This document shows positions 49,699-59,231 of a stretch of DNA of 64,000 nt, piece by piece (position 1 is the stretch's first letter; every line of letters starts with the position of its first letter). Under the pieces are notes generated by a model, which saw only the letters and a program-made list of their open reading frames with translations, searched no databases and had not been told where the DNA came from. The position numbers and the translations under genes are program-made. This stretch comes from DSVQ01 sp964484765 (GTDB lineage: Bacteria > Planctomycetota > Planctomycetia > Planctomycetales > Planctomycetaceae), in the NCBI GenBank assembly GCA_964484765.1, contig CAZAGI010000020.1:34207-98206 (forward strand). The letters are read 5' to 3'.

Positions 49699-51348
49699 AT
49701 GAATCGAGGAACTCCGTCTGTCGCGTTAGCACGAAAAACGTCCGGCATGTCCGCCGAGCCCCCTGTGACCATCCCGCTTGAGGCCAAACCGCGCTCCAAA
49801 CGCGTGCGCGGCCCGAATCTCGGGATTGATGCCGATCCGTCGCAAACGTTATGGCGACATCTCACGTGGCAAGAAAAGCTGCAGCGCGTGTGGTTTTCGC
49901 TGGGAACCGGCGTCGGCGTGAGCGTGGGGCTGCACGCGGTGATCTTGATCGCCATGGGATTGGTGGTTTACCAACTGCCGCGTAACGATTCCGTCGACAC
50001 TTATATCGCCGACTGGTTTGATTCTTCGCACCTGCCGGCATCGACCAAAGGGCGTCGCAAGCCCGTGGGTCTACCGGTGAACATCACCGCGGTTCCGGCG
50101 ACAGGGGGGCCGGGTTCCGCGAAGAAGGCTCCGTTGCCGAGCGAACTTGCGCCGCCGGTGGGCGCTGGCCCTGGCGTGAAACCCGTCAATGTCGGTCAGG
50201 GTGCCTTGGGCAATCGCAAGATCGGCACAGGGGGGACAGGGCGCGGAGTCGGTGCCAACGGCGGGGGCATGGGTCTGGAAGGTCTCGGCGGCTCGAACGC
50301 ATCGCAACGGGCCGTGAAAGCCGGGCTGGCATGGCTCGCGCGGCAACAAACCAGCGAAGGAAAGTGGGAACTTCATCAAGGGTATCCCGATGCCGCGCCG
50401 CGCTATATGCGGACCGATACGGGTGCGACGGCCCTGGCCCTGCTCGCTTTTCTGGGGACTGGCGACACCGCCGAGCAAGGAGAATATGCCCCGCAGATCA
50501 AAAAGGGGCTGCGGTGGATCATCAGTCAACAGGACCCGGACACGGGCGACCTGCACGATCAGCGCCAGGAGGAAGGACGCGCCCCCGCCTTTTATGCCCA
50601 TTCGATGGCGACCATGGCGCTCTGCGAATCGATCGTCCTCACGGGCGATCCGTCCCTGCGCGATCCGGCGGAGCGTGCCGTCCAATACCTGTTGTTCGCG
50701 CAGCATCCCGATTACGGCGGCTGGAAATATCGACCGATCTCCAAAACCATGGTCGGCGATATGTCCGTGACCGGTTGGGCGCTGATGGCGCTCCATACCG
50801 CGCGGATGGCCGGGATCGAGGTCTCCACCGCCGATTTTCAGCGGGCAAGCGCATTCATCGACAGCGTGCAGGAGCATGGAGGCAGCCGTTACAAGTATGA
50901 GCCGACCGATCCTGCCGAAACGTTCTCGACGGCGCTGACCGCCGAAGGACTGCTCTGTCGGCAATGGTTCGGCTGGCCGAAGGATCATCCACCGATGCAG
51001 GACGGCGTCCGGTATCTTCTGGCCCCTGAAAATCAGCCGGTCTGGAGTGCCGGTAACCGGAATCTCTACGGCTGGTATTACACCGCGCAGATGTTGCACA
51101 ACATCGGGGGCGAACCCTGGCAAACCTGGTTTCCTCCGGTGCGCGATCTGATCGTGAAACATCAGATGACGGGCGGGTCCTCCAAGGGTGATCAAGATGT
51201 CCGTGGGAGTTGGTCCCCCAATCAACCCGAAGGGATGCCCCGCGAGTACGCCGAGCGCGGCGGACGGCTGTACGTGACCGCTTTCGCGATCCTGATTTTG
51301 GAAACGCCGTACCGGCACAGACCGCTGTATGACGACGGTGGCAGGTAA
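49699..51348 (+). CDS. membrane-anchored prenyltransferase/squalene-oxidase-repeat protein
   Basis: Encodes 549 aa (an ATG at 49747 is possible). A single membrane segment at about 72-92 (VGVSVGLHAVILIAMGLVVY) is followed by a Gly/Pro-rich linker (about 125-195). Alpha-toroid repeats follow (RAVKAGLAWLARQQTSEGKW, IKKGLRWIISQQDPDTGDL, AVQYLLFAQHPDYGGWKY, YGWYYTAQMLHNIGG). The QxxxGxW-type repeats resemble squalene-hopene cyclase, but no DXDD acid motif is seen, so cyclase activity is unlikely. Such proteins are abundant in planctomycetes. A periplasmic binding or scaffold role is inferred. Confidence 0.85.
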   Translation: MNRGTPSVALARKTSGMSAEPPVTIPLEAKPRSKRVRGPNLGIDADPSQTLWRHLTWQEKLQRVWFSLGTGVGVSVGLHAVILIAMGLVVYQLPRNDSVDTYIADWFDSSHLPASTKGRRKPVGLPVNITAVPATGGPGSAKKAPLPSELAPPVGAGPGVKPVNVGQGALGNRKIGTGGTGRGVGANGGGMGLEGLGGSNASQRAVKAGLAWLARQQTSEGKWELHQGYPDAAPRYMRTDTGATALALLAFLGTGDTAEQGEYAPQIKKGLRWIISQQDPDTGDLHDQRQEEGRAPAFYAHSMATMALCESIVLTGDPSLRDPAERAVQYLLFAQHPDYGGWKYRPISKTMVGDMSVTGWALMALHTARMAGIEVSTADFQRASAFIDSVQEHGGSRYKYEPTDPAETFSTALTAEGLLCRQWFGWPKDHPPMQDGVRYLLAPENQPVWSAGNRNLYGWYYTAQMLHNIGGEPWQTWFPPVRDLIVKHQMTGGSSKGDQDVRGSWSPNQPEGMPREYAERGGRLYVTAFAILILETPYRHRPLYDDGGR

Positions 51349-51415
51349 TGGGTGACCTGTGGCCGGAAGAGTCTTCTCATGCCGACCACCGATCACTGCG
51401 ACTCGTTCCCGGCAA

Positions 51416-52729
51416 TTATCCCCGCCGAATTGCATCAATCGGCGACATGCGGATCGCCATCACAGCGGGATACGCGCCGCCGATCATCCCCAACGTGACG
51501 GCGAACACCAGACTCACCAGCAGCAACGGCGGGCTGGCGTACAAATAGATCTTCGACGCAAAATACCAATTCACCACAAAGGTGCCAATGATGCCGAGCA
51601 CGCAGCCGAATAAACCGCCGCAAAAGCCGAGGACGGCACTTTCCGCAATGATGAGCTTCAGCACATCTCGACCAGTCCAGCCATTCGCGCGGAGCACGCC
51701 GAATTCAATCAATCGCTCGGAAACACTCATCAACATGGTATTGAGAATGCTGAGCAGCGCGATCACCACACCGATCAGATTCATCAGCCACAAAAAAATG
51801 TCGAGTTCCGAACTGAAGCTGGCGAGACGTTGCCCGAATTCCTGCGCGGTGCGGATTTCGATTCCCTGATCATCAACGATCTCAGCGTCGCCCTTGTCTG
51901 ATTTGGACGAAGGATTGGACGCACCGCCGGCGAGCAGGTTGAGAGCCAGATCCGCGAGGGTTCCTTGTGCGCCGCCTCCCGTGAGCGAACCCACCGACAT
52001 CGTCGCCGCCGGGCCGCGACCGCGAAAATGGCCTGTGATCTGCGCGAGCAGATCATCCACCGCCACACTGCCATCCGGCTCGACGTAGAAGGAAGACAGC
52101 GACGCAGAATCGAACTGGGTCATCTTCCGGGCAACGCCGCTGTGAACCACGATCGCCACATCGAACAGCATGGACCCCGTATCGTAGATGCCGACGACCT
52201 CGAGGTCGTACCCATCCACTCGGAGCGTGTTGCCGACCGTCTTGCCGTAGTCCTTCGCAATGGCCCGGCTGATGACGCAGCGCAGGGCCTCGCGGTCTTC
52301 GGGAACAAGAAAGCGGCCCTCCACGATATCGCCGCGGTAAACACTCTTGTTGAGCCGATACACGTTGTCGATATCCGCACCAAACAAGAACCGCGGTGGA
52401 TTCAACGTCACTTTGCCGTCGACGAGTTGCGCCCGCGTCCAGATCTCTCGACAGACCACGCGCACGCCGGGGAATTTTTCCACCTCATCGGCCCATTCGC
52501 TCGGCAATTTGGAGAACAAGGGGAACGGCGCCCCCGGTTGCATCGCCAGCAACCCCGGCACGCGGCCGAAGGTCTGGTCGACAGTGGCCTGGACGCCTGC
52601 GGCCACGGAGAACAAGCCGATCATCCCCATGATCGCGACCGACAACCCCAGCAGCGCCAGCACCGTGCGGACCGGCCGACTCAAGAGATTTCGGAGGGCG
52701 AACGAAAACATCGCGGCAGGCCAGTGCAT
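51416..52729 (-). CDS. MacB/FtsX-type ABC transporter permease
   Basis: Encodes about 437 aa from the ATG at 52729 (an ATG at 52711 or a TTG at 52786 are options). It starts LRNLLSRPVRTVLALLGLSVAIMGMIGLFSVAAGV, the usual first membrane helix. A large extracytoplasmic domain with GDIVEGRFLVPEDREALRCVISRAIA follows. Three C-terminal helices include LLSILNTMLMSVSERLIEFGVLRANGWT, the FtsX core. These permeases work with an ABC ATPase in lipoprotein release or efflux; no ATPase gene lies beside it. The phosphatase gene is upstream on the same strand, about 140 bases away. Confidence 0.88.
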   Translation of the reverse strand: MHWPAAMFSFALRNLLSRPVRTVLALLGLSVAIMGMIGLFSVAAGVQATVDQTFGRVPGLLAMQPGAPFPLFSKLPSEWADEVEKFPGVRVVCREIWTRAQLVDGKVTLNPPRFLFGADIDNVYRLNKSVYRGDIVEGRFLVPEDREALRCVISRAIAKDYGKTVGNTLRVDGYDLEVVGIYDTGSMLFDVAIVVHSGVARKMTQFDSASLSSFYVEPDGSVAVDDLLAQITGHFRGRGPAATMSVGSLTGGGAQGTLADLALNLLAGGASNPSSKSDKGDAEIVDDQGIEIRTAQEFGQRLASFSSELDIFLWLMNLIGVVIALLSILNTMLMSVSERLIEFGVLRANGWTGRDVLKLIIAESAVLGFCGGLFGCVLGIIGTFVVNWYFASKIYLYASPPLLLVSLVFAVTLGMIGGAYPAVMAIRMSPIDAIRRG

Positions 52730-52865
52730 CAAGCGCAAATCGTGGTCGGATTCTGTCTCCGACAACGAATCATAGCCAAACGGCAAAGAATTGACGCGTC
52801 CGCCCGGTGGATTGGTTTGTCACGTCTCCATCAGCCGGAACGTGCCAGTCTGGTTTCTTTCTTGG

Positions 52866-54611
52866 TCACGCCATCGCCGGCAGTCGGCGGAGCGCAACCA
52901 CGCAGAGATCATCGCGCTGTGTGACGGAATCGTAAAATTTCTCGACGTCATCAATGATCGCCGGAATCAATTGATGGACGTCCGCCGGGCCATTGGCCAT
53001 GGTGGTGGCGAGGCGTGGGCGACCATAGAGATGCAGTTCGGGGTTCATCGCTTCCGTCACGCCGTCGGTAAACAGCAGCACCGTATCATCGGGTGCAAGG
53101 GGTACGATCAGTTGTCGGAACGATTGATTCGTGGAGACTCCCAGCGGCATGCCGGATTCGACTTGCCCGATCGAAATCACCTCGCGGTTACTGTGGCGAA
53201 TCAACGGCGGAAGATGCCCGGCATTCGCGATGTCCAATTCATGTTTTTGCGGGTTCACGATGGCAATCGCCAGCGTGATGAAACGGAATCCCAACCCGCT
53301 GGTGGCAATTTCCTGGTTCAGGCTCGTGAGCGCCTCGGCCGCAGTCGCAGCGCTGAGCAGGTGGTATCGGGCCGACGCGTGCAACCGCGCCATCAGCAGC
53401 GCCGCGGGAACGCCTTTCCCGGCAACATCGCCCACTGTCACCGCGATGTTGCCGTTCGGGAGCCGAATAAAATCGAAATAATCTCCGCCGACGCGGTGTG
53501 CCGGTTCGTAGTAGTCGGCGAATTCATAACCCTCGACCTTGGGCGGTTCACTGGGCAGAAAGCCCAACTGCACCTGTGTCGCAAATTCGAGTTCGCGCTC
53601 CATGTCGCGCTGCGCCAGCAAAGTTTCGTGCAACGTGGCGTTCTGCACCGCGAGGCTGCACTGGGCGGTCACACTGGCTAACAATTCCAGATCATCACTC
53701 GTGAAGGGCTGGCCGAGATCGCGCGAGCTGACCTGCACGACGCCCAAGCCGCGGGCTTTGCTATCCAGAATGGGTGCACACATGACCGAGCGAATCTGCA
53801 AGTCCGACAAACTTTCGCTCGACGAAAACCGTCGATCCCGCGTGGCATCGGCACTCAGAATCGCCTGACCGCTCTCGAGCGCCTGTTGCACAATGGTCAT
53901 GCTCAACGGCACGTTCTCATCATCGTCGGCACGACGCGATTTGGACGTCCGGATGATCAATCGCTCGGTCGCGGGGTTCTTCATTAACACCAGGCCATGG
54001 TCGGCCTGCGGAAAAATCCGGAACAGGGCCGTGAGAATCGACGGCAACACATCGTCAATTTTCAGCACGCGTCCGAGGACGCTTGTCAGTTCGATAATGG
54101 CCCGCAGCTTGATTTCCGGGCGGACGTTGAGCCGGATTGTTTGCACGTGATCGGTCGGAACCCGGCTGAGGATCGATGACCCTTCGTCCTCAAGGTCGAC
54201 GAAGTTCGGATCAATCAGCGGCGCGGCATCATCACGGGAGTGCGTCTCTTTTTCGTGGGCTGTTGCCGCTTGTCTCGGACCGGCCAACCGCCCGGAGTTC
54301 AGCGGTCCAATCGACGACGTGCTGTCGAGCAGGAACTGGAAGACAAAGTCGCAGAGCTTAACTTCATCGCCGTCGTGGAGCGGAATCCGTCCCCGGACCG
54401 GCGCTTCATTGAGGAGCGTGCCATTGCGACTGCGCAGGTCTTCCAGAAAATACTCGCCGTGGCTTTCGAGAATCTGTGCGTGATGGCGGCTGATCGCAGC
54501 GTTATCGAGAACGATCTGACACGTGGGGTGACGGCCCAGCAGCACGCGCTCCCCCGTCACAGGCAACATTTGCCCGACCGGTCCGCCGCTCACCAGCTTC
54601 AACACCGCCAC
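52866..54611 (-). CDS. FHA-GAF-SpoIIE (PP2C-type) phosphatase
   Basis: Encodes about 581 aa from a GTG at 54611 with GGAG 9 bases upstream; TTG/GTG codons at 54659-54629 are weaker. An N-terminal FHA domain (about 1-95) carries GRHPTCQIVLDN, ISRHHA and SRNGTLL, the phosphothreonine-binding residues. A GAF domain (about 180-320) follows. The C-terminal SpoIIE/PP2C domain (about 345-580) has GGDYFDF, GDVAGKGVPAALLMA and LLFTDGVTEA with the metal-binding Asp residues. It should dephosphorylate a partner, such as an anti-sigma antagonist, in response to a phosphoprotein and a GAF ligand. No RsbV/RsbW genes are in the window. Confidence 0.93.
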   Translation of the reverse strand: MAVLKLVSGGPVGQMLPVTGERVLLGRHPTCQIVLDNAAISRHHAQILESHGEYFLEDLRSRNGTLLNEAPVRGRIPLHDGDEVKLCDFVFQFLLDSTSSIGPLNSGRLAGPRQAATAHEKETHSRDDAAPLIDPNFVDLEDEGSSILSRVPTDHVQTIRLNVRPEIKLRAIIELTSVLGRVLKIDDVLPSILTALFRIFPQADHGLVLMKNPATERLIIRTSKSRRADDDENVPLSMTIVQQALESGQAILSADATRDRRFSSSESLSDLQIRSVMCAPILDSKARGLGVVQVSSRDLGQPFTSDDLELLASVTAQCSLAVQNATLHETLLAQRDMERELEFATQVQLGFLPSEPPKVEGYEFADYYEPAHRVGGDYFDFIRLPNGNIAVTVGDVAGKGVPAALLMARLHASARYHLLSAATAAEALTSLNQEIATSGLGFRFITLAIAIVNPQKHELDIANAGHLPPLIRHSNREVISIGQVESGMPLGVSTNQSFRQLIVPLAPDDTVLLFTDGVTEAMNPELHLYGRPRLATTMANGPADVHQLIPAIIDDVEKFYDSVTQRDDLCVVALRRLPAMA

Positions 54612-55250
54612 GTGGAAGGACTCCGCCACCGATTCCTGATCTGGAACGCATCCCACCAAGGCGGGTGGCGAGCGTAATGCCGTCTGCCGGTCTCATAGCC
54701 TACCGCACCCGCCTGCCGGAACCAAGTTCAGCGCTTTGCAAGCTTATCGGATCTGTGGCTCAAACAGATTCGCAGAGCGGCGATTGCGAGCGCCGCCCGG
54801 CGAGAAATCAGGTCCATCCCGATCCCGTTTGAAAGAGCCAGTTTAATGAAAATGACAATTTTGCGGAGTTTGTTCCGATGAATCGGTGTGGAATGCCGAG
54901 GGGATTCAAACTTCTGTATGAACTTTCGGGTGCCCGGCTCGCGAGGGAATTGACTCCGGCGGTCCGGATGCAGATAATTCTGGGTTCCCCCGCGCAAGGC
55001 GTACGGGGAATAGGGCATCCGTGAATTCGGCTGCCGTGTGTGCGATAGGGATCAATCGCTTGCTAGCCAAAGCCCATGTGGGGCCGCTTTGGCCGCCGTG
55101 CTACTCGACGGTGATTCGCCCCGAAACGGATCGTTGTGTTTGTCGCAGATCCCGGACAAACCAGGAACGGGAACGTATGTCCCTTTGGACCAAATCACTG
55201 CTTGTTTGTGATGTTTTCGCACCTAGCTAGCTGTGTATGAGGAGGCTTTG
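54612..55250. other. intergenic region upstream of speD
   Basis: These 639 bases have no convincing gene; the frames seen are short and lack a family. The last 100 bases form the speD leader, with a perfect GAGGAGG ribosome-binding site. No known riboswitch was recognised. Confidence 0.6.
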
Positions 55251-55679
55251 ATGGAGCACTTGGGTCAGCATGTCATCATCGAACTGTGGGGGTGTAACGA
55301 GGGCATTAATGATGCCGATCTCGTTCGGACGGCAATGTTGGAAGCCGTCCAGGCCGCAAACGCAACACTGTTGGACCTCAACGTCCACACCTTCAGCCCG
55401 CACGGAGTGACTGGAGTCGCCGTGCTCTCTGAGTCCCATCTCTCGGTGCATACCTGGCCCGAGTATGGCTACATGGCCGCCGACGTCTTTACGTGCGGCA
55501 ATACCACCAAGCCAGCTGCCGCTGCCGAGGTCTTGCGACGCTATTTCGAACCGGAAGAGTTCGATGTCCAGGAGTTGACGCGGGGCATCCTCACCCGGCA
55601 ACGCCGCAAAATGCTTCGTCGTAAGTCCAATGCTCCTGTGATTCACCGCGACGCGCTGGAAGAACCAGCCCTCGCGTGA
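55251..55679 (+). CDS. speD: S-adenosylmethionine decarboxylase proenzyme
   Basis: Encodes 142 aa from the ATG at 55251, preceded by GAGGAGG at 7 bases. The self-cleavage site is Glu61-Ser62 in LSESHLSVHTWPEYGY; Ser62 becomes the pyruvoyl cofactor. His67 and Cys82 (VFTCGN) complete the active site of the class 1B bacterial enzyme. It supplies the aminopropyl donor for spermidine. No speE or ornithine/arginine decarboxylase gene is adjacent. A strong terminator follows. Confidence 0.96.
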   Translation: MEHLGQHVIIELWGCNEGINDADLVRTAMLEAVQAANATLLDLNVHTFSPHGVTGVAVLSESHLSVHTWPEYGYMAADVFTCGNTTKPAAAAEVLRRYFEPEEFDVQELTRGILTRQRRKMLRRKSNAPVIHRDALEEPALA

Positions 55680-55987
55680 CGGTTTTTCACATCTTGTTAT
55701 CTTCATTGAAGTTTCGTGCCGCGGAGGTTTTGCCTCCGCGGCTTTTTTCTTATTCCATGGACCTGTGCATCGACATCGACAACGCATCTTGCCATTCGAT
55801 TGTTTGTTATTCGTGAAGTTGCTGAAGTCAGCTGCATAGGTCCTTGGCGCGAGCCGTTTTCACGTCAAAATGATGCTCCTGCGGAAGTCTCGGAACGGGT
55901 TGCTTTCGAAGATGGGACCGCTTCCCACCAACTGATCGATCAACACCTGATCGCTCCCTGCTGACTTCTCTCACGGATCTTGCGCGT
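55680..55987. other. intergenic region after speD
   Basis: Apart from the terminator at 55718, these 308 bases hold no gene I can support; the one frame (55716-55964) begins inside the terminator. Confidence 0.6.
55718..55748 (+). terminator. intrinsic terminator after speD
   Basis: A perfect 10-bp GC stem (GCCGCGGAGG / CCTCCGCGGC) with a 5-base loop is followed by a TTTTTT run at 55743-55748. This is a textbook rho-independent terminator, about 40 bases after the speD stop. Confidence 0.92.
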
Positions 55988-57631
55988 ATGGCCAGCCAAT
56001 GGCACTACCAACTGCTCGGCGAAGAATTTGGCCCGGTCGCGGAGGACATGCTTCGTGACCTGATTGCTCATGGAACTCTCGGCAATGACGATCCGGTCCG
56101 CTGCAACGGCGGGGCATGGATGCCGGCCAGTCAGGCGCTGGCGGCGAATCGCGATTCCGCCTCGTCAGTCGCGACCATCACGGATGATGAGCCGGTTGAT
56201 GCGGATGATTCCCCGGAGTGGTACTACCAAGTCCTCGGGCAGGAAATGGGACCGCTCTCCTTCAATGATCTGTGCAAGTTTGCTGAAAACGGCGAATTGA
56301 AAGCCGACGACGTGATTCGCTTCGGCACCAGCGGTCGGTGGCGCCGCGTGGGTTCGGTCGGTCGGCTTGTGTCGCTGCTGCCCTACCAGAACAGTTCCGT
56401 GACTCGTGTGGGGCAGAAGAAAGCAGCTCCGAAGCCCGCCACACCGGCACCACCAACCGTAGCGCCACCACCACCGCCGGAACCGATGCCGGTCGTCGTC
56501 CCGGAACAGCCCGCTGCGCCACAGGTTGCCTATGCACCGGCGGCGTCGGAACTGGCCTGGTTTGCCTGGATTCGCGGAGTGGAATCTGGTCCCAAGAGCT
56601 TGCTGCAACTCCAGGAAATTCTCGATGGTGGCGGACTCGGTCCGAACGACGCTGTGAAGTATGGTCGGACCGGCGCGTGGTGCCCACCGGTCACAATCAA
56701 GCAAGTGCTATCACAGTATGCCGTTGTCATTCCGGCAACCCCTGTCCGAAACCTGACCCCCGTAACGGCCATGCCGACGGTTTCTCCCGCGGAAACGAAG
56801 AAGTCAGCGGTCAGCATGTCGACGGTGGCGGCTGCCAAACCCGCGCCGAAGCCCGAGGTTGCCAAGCCGGAAGTATCACGACCCGCGCCGCCGGAGCCTG
56901 TGGCGAAAGCGGAATCGCCGTATCAAGAAGCCGAAAAACCGTCGATGCCCGAACCGGCACCGCGGTCGTATTCCCCCCCGGCGTCGACAGCATCGACGTT
57001 GTCGGCAAGCTCCTATGGCAGCTCCACCAGCAACTGGCAGGCGAAGACGGTGTCAGCCCCGCCTCCGCGACCGGCGAAAGCCTCTCGAAGTGGGCCGGCG
57101 TTTGATTTCTCCGGCCTGACATCCATGGTGGATGCGAAAAGCCTGGGAATGGGGGGCGGCGCATTGGCCGTCCTGGGACTCATCGCGGCGTGGATGTTCA
57201 TGCCAGAAGGATTTGGCGTCGAAGCCAAGTACTTCAAAGAGCTGCATCCCATCTATGTTGAATTCCAGCAGCTACGCAAGAAAAACGGTTCTCCCGGCGA
57301 ATTGAAAGCGATCGCCGACAAAGTGGCCAAGGTTTGCCCCCCGATCGTGAAAGCCTTGGAACCCCGGGCGAATTCCAGCCGCCCTGTGAGCCAGAAACTA
57401 TTCTGGGTCGCAAAATATCGCATGAATGAAATGATCACCAAGGGGGCTGCGAAGCGAACCTCGGAAGAAATTCAATGCGAGCGGATGTTGTACGAAGTCG
57501 CTCAGCAATTGAAAATTCCCATGGACAAACCGGAGCCGGCGGAGGTCATTCCTCTGAAGACATCGACTGCTGGGGTTGGTCCGGCCAAGGGTGGCAAGCC
57601 TGTCCCCATCCTGAACGACTACGGCCCGTGA
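55988..57631 (+). CDS. triple GYF-domain protein with one membrane segment
   Basis: Encodes 547 aa. Three GYF_2-type domains are visible at about 5-55 (WHYQLLGEEFGPVAEDMLRDLIAHGTL), 77-130 (WYYQVLGQEMGPLSFNDLCKFAENGEL) and 192-245 (FAWIRGVESGPKSLLQLQEIL). Pro/Ala/Glu-rich linkers separate them. A single membrane segment lies at about 392-410 (GGALAVLGLIAAWMFM), and the 130-residue C-terminal part is soluble. GYF domains bind proline-rich peptides, and the protein's own linkers are proline-rich, so self-association is possible. The role is unknown. It is a single gene. Confidence 0.85.
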   Translation: MASQWHYQLLGEEFGPVAEDMLRDLIAHGTLGNDDPVRCNGGAWMPASQALAANRDSASSVATITDDEPVDADDSPEWYYQVLGQEMGPLSFNDLCKFAENGELKADDVIRFGTSGRWRRVGSVGRLVSLLPYQNSSVTRVGQKKAAPKPATPAPPTVAPPPPPEPMPVVVPEQPAAPQVAYAPAASELAWFAWIRGVESGPKSLLQLQEILDGGGLGPNDAVKYGRTGAWCPPVTIKQVLSQYAVVIPATPVRNLTPVTAMPTVSPAETKKSAVSMSTVAAAKPAPKPEVAKPEVSRPAPPEPVAKAESPYQEAEKPSMPEPAPRSYSPPASTASTLSASSYGSSTSNWQAKTVSAPPPRPAKASRSGPAFDFSGLTSMVDAKSLGMGGGALAVLGLIAAWMFMPEGFGVEAKYFKELHPIYVEFQQLRKKNGSPGELKAIADKVAKVCPPIVKALEPRANSSRPVSQKLFWVAKYRMNEMITKGAAKRTSEEIQCERMLYEVAQQLKIPMDKPEPAEVIPLKTSTAGVGPAKGGKPVPILNDYGP

Positions 57632-57675
57632 AGTCCTGACGGACGATGGCTCCGATCTTCGTCGATCATGCTCAG

Positions 57676-57717
57676 ACCACAAGCCCGAGTGAAGGTAATG
57701 CTTCGGGCTCGTGGTCG
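57676..57717. terminator. bidirectional terminator between GYF gene and pgk
   Basis: The left arm GACCACAAGCCC pairs with GGGCTCGTGGTC, with one mismatch, and an inner GAAG / CTTC extends the stem around GTAATG. It lies between two convergent genes, about 45 bases after one stop and 20 before the other. Confidence 0.7.
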
Positions 57718-57737
57718 GCGCAGTTCCACCGTGTCGG

Positions 57738-58934
57738 CTACTTCTCGTCGAGCAATTCCACGGCGACGAATTTCTTGCCTTCGAGCATTTCGAGGCTTGC
57801 GCCGCCGCCGGTGCTGACGTGTGTGACTTTCTCTGCGAGACCGAATTTCTGGATCGCAGCCGCGCTGTCTCCACCGCCGATGATGCTCGTCGCGCCGCTT
57901 GCCACAATGGCTTCCGCCACGGCTCGGGTTCCCGCATCAAACGGCGGCATCTCGAACACACCCATTGGACCGTTCCACATCACGGTTTTCGCGGACTTGA
58001 TTACCGCCTCGTAAGCGTCGATGGTCTTGGGGCCGATGTCGAAGCCCTCGAATTCATCCGGAATCTGACCGGCCGGAACGACGGTTTTGTTGCACGTCGA
58101 TTTAAAGTCGTCGCCGCAGTGCGTGTCCAGCGGAAGCCGCAATTTGTTGCCGCCCTTAGCGATCAACTCGTTGGCGAGATCGATGCGCGGCGGGTTTTCG
58201 ACATAACTTTTCCCGATCTTGCCCCCTTGTGCCAGGGAAAACGTGAACGCCATCGCTCCGCCGACCAGCACGGTATCGCAGATGTTCAGCAGGTTTTCGA
58301 TCACATTGATTTTGTCGGAGACCTTCTTGCCTCCCACGATGGCGACAAACGGGCGCTGCGGATTGGCAATCGCGTCGGACAGGAAGCGAATTTCCTTCTC
58401 GACGAGAAAGCCGCATACTTTGGGCTTGCCGGGCATCGCGTTCGGGACGGCAACCATCGAGCCTTCCGTGCGGTGGCATGTACCGAAGGCATCGTTGCAA
58501 TAGACGTCTCCAAACCCGGCGAGGATCGCAGCGTATTCTGCATCGCCCTTCTTTTCGCCTTTGTTGAAGCGGACGTTTTCGAGGATCAAAACTTCTTTGT
58601 CTTTCAGTGCCGCGGCCTTCGCTTTCGCATCGGCACCGATGGTGTCGGCGGCGAAATGGACGGGAACGGTTAACAGCTGCCCCAACCGTTCGGCGACGGG
58701 TTTCAAGCTGTACTTGGCGTCTTCCGCGGGGTCTTTGCCTTCGGGGCGACCAAGGTGGCTCATGAGAATCACCCGACCGCCGCGATCGAGGACCGACTTG
58801 ATCGATGGCAGCGCTTCGGTTATCCGGCGGTCATCGGTGATGTGCAACTCATCATCTAGCGGGACGTTGAAATCTACCCGCATCAGCACGGCTTTGCCCT
58901 GCACATCTACGTCAGCAATCGTCTTCTTGGCCAT
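57738..58934 (-). CDS. pgk: phosphoglycerate kinase
   Basis: Encodes 398 aa. All PGK landmarks are present: VLMRVDFNVPLDD (about 15-27), HLGRPEGK (about 60), the nucleotide-site segments and MWNGPMGVFE, IIGGGDSAAAI and VSTGGGASLE near the end. The hinge reads GGKKVSDKI where most have GGAKVSDKI. The enzyme makes ATP from 1,3-bisphosphoglycerate in glycolysis. It is monocistronic, with no gap or tpiA gene adjacent, and a small hairpin at 58967-58987 lies in its leader. Confidence 0.96.
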   Translation of the reverse strand: MAKKTIADVDVQGKAVLMRVDFNVPLDDELHITDDRRITEALPSIKSVLDRGGRVILMSHLGRPEGKDPAEDAKYSLKPVAERLGQLLTVPVHFAADTIGADAKAKAAALKDKEVLILENVRFNKGEKKGDAEYAAILAGFGDVYCNDAFGTCHRTEGSMVAVPNAMPGKPKVCGFLVEKEIRFLSDAIANPQRPFVAIVGGKKVSDKINVIENLLNICDTVLVGGAMAFTFSLAQGGKIGKSYVENPPRIDLANELIAKGGNKLRLPLDTHCGDDFKSTCNKTVVPAGQIPDEFEGFDIGPKTIDAYEAVIKSAKTVMWNGPMGVFEMPPFDAGTRAVAEAIVASGATSIIGGGDSAAAIQKFGLAEKVTHVSTGGGASLEMLEGKKFVAVELLDEK

Positions 58935-58966
58935 GGCGAATCAGAATTCCCGATACTCGAACCGAA

Positions 58967-58987
58967 TTGCGCCACCCTTTGGCGCAA
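58967..58987 (-). promoter_or_regulatory. short hairpin in pgk leader
   Basis: A perfect 8-bp stem TTGCGCCA / TGGCGCAA with a 5-base loop lies 33 bases before the pgk start. It may influence the leader mRNA or be coincidental. Confidence 0.35.
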
Positions 58988-59231
58988 ACCTTGAGCCGCG
59001 GTGCGCAACCGCAGGTTCAACAGGATACCGGCTTTTGGCGTCAATTCCAAACCGGGGTGTTCATCGCGGCGTTCAATCTTCTCATTCATCCCTGACTGCG
59101 GAAGATTTCAAAACTTCCTGACAGGTTTGGCGATGGTCGCGTGTACTTCTCATGTCCCGTGGCGAAAACCTTGCCTTCTGTCGGCAACCGCCGCGGCAGC
59201 ACAACATTTTTACGAAGAAAGTCGGTGAATC

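Noticed and set aside
50071..51438. 455-codon minus-strand open frame
   Set aside because: Antisense to the prenyltransferase-repeat gene, whose repeats are clear in the other strand.
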